Assembly: GCA_034696485.1 (NCBI GenBank)
Contig: JAQIWT010000125.1
Location: forward strand, 1-33,173
Reading direction: 5' to 3'
DNA length: 33,173 nucleotides
Origin: Isohypsibius dastychi
Lineage: Eukaryota > Tardigrada > Eutardigrada > Parachela > Isohypsibiidae
Both the position numbers and the translations under genes were made by a program. The notes below the pieces were generated by a model. That model saw nothing but the letters and a program-made list of their open reading frames with translations, had not been told where the DNA came from and searched no databases. This document shows, piece by piece, positions 31,718 through 33,173 of this stretch; position 1 is the first letter of the stretch, and every line of letters starts with the position of its first letter.

Positions 31718-32029
31718 GTACGTCTAGGAATTGATTTTTCTTGCGATATCCTGATGTGGAAACATATGCGAGCCGAACACAGAAACCTTGTACTGAGTGT
31801 TCTTAGTTTTTTCGCCACAGGGAATGGATTGATTATGGAGAATATTGCGGAGAACTTTCTTGGTGAAATCGAAGCACCCGAAGCTAGAGCTTTTTACTCG
31901 TTCCAGATCTATACAGAAAATATTCACCCAGAAATTCACTCGCTTGCCATTGACACGTATGCACAGTATGAGATGAAAAAACAGCTTGTTCTCCAAGCCG
32001 TGATTCGGAATCCTGCAGTCGAGTTTTAA
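31718..32029 (+). pseudogene. Ribonucleotide reductase small subunit (R2)-like exon, radical Tyr replaced
   Basis: R2 makes the diiron-tyrosyl radical that lets ribonucleotide reductase form dNTPs. The exon starts at an acceptor-like CGTCTAG and encodes about 100 residues covering helices around the metal site: IDFSCDILMW (first Asp ligand, conserved Trp), FFATGNGLIMENIAENF, then EARAFYSFQIYTENIHPE with the E-x2-H ligands. Where R2 has Tyr four residues after that His (ENIHxExY), this has His (ENIHPEIH). It ends at TAA 32027-32029 soon after the helix and lacks the second half, with the other Glu/Glu/His ligands. No 3' continuation found to the end of the window. Family call strong; truncated, so probably a pseudogene fragment. 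Confidence 0.75.
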
Positions 32030-32934
32030 ACCGACCGGGCATCAACATATCTTTGGGATTGTGAATTAAGTTTCCTGAAAGGCTTGTGGTTTTTGTCAGC
32101 GTAGAAATGTTGTTATTTTGTGTATCCTGTGCTATTTAATTCTGGTCCGGAAGCCGCAGTCTCGTACCTGGGTTGTTTTTTTCAAACAACCTTATCAGCC
32201 GTGATGAATCCCTGTATGTGTTGTTCGCGTGTGCCTTACATGGTGAAATGGATTTGAAACGTCAACCAAAAGGACAGTTCTGGATGCATGCAGAGTAGAG
32301 AGTATTCTGCTAAAGCTCGATCACGAGAGATGTCATCGGTATGGAAACCACAACAATGGATCATTGCATTAAATAAGTTTGTGACAATCTTTCTACTTCG
32401 TTTGGCTCAACTGCATACTCTCAAACACTAAACTCTTTATCTTTTGTTGAGAATAAATCTTAGTTAAACAAATGAAATTCTTTCGGACGCAAAGTTGCGG
32501 AATACAAGCTGTCAATAATTGGTCACGCAACAGAATTCTGTACTGATGCAACATTTCAATGATGTTATTCAAAAATAAACAAGAGCCGTGACTCGTTGAG
32601 TTGTCTTCACTAAACGGGTTACTACCTTCCAATGATTCATTGTATAAGTTGCATCCTGTAAAAAAATTATCCAGGGTGGGTCACTAAGATAGCGAGATGC
32701 TGCCACCTTGAGTAATTCACGGTGAACCTTGACTTGAAATTTCGGCATTGTTTGGGGTTTTGGATCCTCTCGGCAGCATAATACAAATGTGTCTGGAGTA
32801 ACATGAAGGTGAAAAATAATATCGGAATTGAGTAACCTGCGTTCATTATTCTCACAAAAGTGTAGATCACGACCGCTCGCTCTACCATAGGCAATACCAG
32901 AGTGGAGATGACTGTCAACGATAAAAAATTCCCC
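32030..32934. other. No gene recognised
   Basis: Minus-strand frames at 32393-32632 and 32667-32918 are hydrophobic or mixed and not recognisable. A second minus frame over 32690-32800 contains FQVKVHRELLKVAASRYL, which recalls BTB domains, but too little is present to accept. Confidence 0.3.
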
Positions 32935-33053
32935 GAACTTTTGCCTTCATTACCTAAAATTGGGGAATTCTTTTATCCCAAACGAGAATGATGTCATCAA
33001 TGTATCGGCGGTACAGCTCAGGTTTATACTTGCCAATGATTTTATTGATGTGT
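32935..33053 (-). pseudogene. Reverse transcriptase catalytic-motif fragment (Penelope- or non-LTR-like)
   Basis: The minus-strand frame reads from ATG near 33059 through IGKYKPELYRRYIDDIILVW to a stop near 32955. R-Y-I-D-D-I-x-x-x-W is the RT motif 5 context typical of Penelope-like elements and some non-LTR elements rather than gypsy (usually V-Y-I-D-D-I-L-V-F). Only about 35 codons remain; the rest is beyond the window edge or lost. Confidence 0.5.
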
Positions 33054-33058
33054 CGCAT

Positions 33059-33079
33059 GAGTGAGTGAGTGAGTGAGTG
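33059..33079. repeat. GAGT/GTGA microsatellite
   Basis: About five copies of GAGT, directly at the upstream edge of the RT fragment on the minus strand. Confidence 0.9.
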
Positions 33080-33173
33080 TTGGTTTATTTCGTTTTGCCC
33101 TCTCGGACTGTACAGTAGAGCCTGCTACCATCAGGACAGATACTGCCACGAAGAAAAATTCTACCATACTACG

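Noticed and set aside
32690-32800. BTB-like phrase KVHRELLKVAASRYL on the minus strand
   Set aside because: A single short phrase with no flanking domain sequence.

Overview
The window reads as intron-bearing invertebrate (ecdysozoan, most like an arthropod or tardigrade) genomic DNA, not a prokaryotic or free viral genome. Reasons: a glycoside hydrolase gene split by many 50-75 nt GT-AG introns, a gustatory-receptor-like membrane protein, several kinds of MITE, and LTR retroelements of Ty3/gypsy type that carry envelope genes. Species cannot be fixed from the sequence. Much of the window is transposon-rich and decayed.

Layout. (1) 1-1259: no gene seen. (2) 1260-6798, minus strand: a nearly full-length, intron-containing family GH31 alpha-glucosidase-like gene (type II membrane anchor, trefoil, GH31 barrel, C-terminal beta domains). 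It has lost the catalytic nucleophile, carries an in-frame TAG and frameshifts, and has two small TA-flanked MITEs inserted 4 bp apart near its 3' end. (3) 8524-9581: a TTAA-flanked MITE-like element; 9762-10016: a 36-39 bp minisatellite. (4) 10417-11257, minus: a partial gustatory-receptor-like gene. (5) 11861-19317, plus: a decayed Ty3/gypsy element with protease, RT, RNase H, integrase, a class III-like envelope and a 3' LTR; an unrelated ORF sits between RNase H and integrase. (6) 19313-21601, minus: a second, rearranged gypsy-type element, followed by a 195-bp tandem duplication. (7) 24478-29107, plus: an LTR element with near-identical 267-bp LTRs, an ACAG target duplication, a primer-binding-like site and no gag or pol. 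(8) 31330-32029: a BIR-like exon and a ribonucleotide reductase R2-like exon, both with key residues replaced. (9) 32935-33053, minus: an RT catalytic-motif fragment.

The most interesting part is the 24478-29107 element. Its 5' leader ends in a good splice donor, and three downstream reading frames (a 190-aa unknown, a secreted protein, and a serine/arginine-repeat protein whose C-terminal part resembles a histone fold) each lie directly behind a splice-acceptor-like sequence. With the envelope remnant this looks like the 3' half of a complex, multiply spliced endogenous retrovirus-like element with accessory genes, from which gag-pol has been deleted. Its envelope shares a motif with the envelope of the gypsy element at 17.5-19 kb, so two LTR elements in one window appear to carry related glycoproteins, possibly of chuvirus origin.

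All family assignments are from motif recognition by eye; no search was run.
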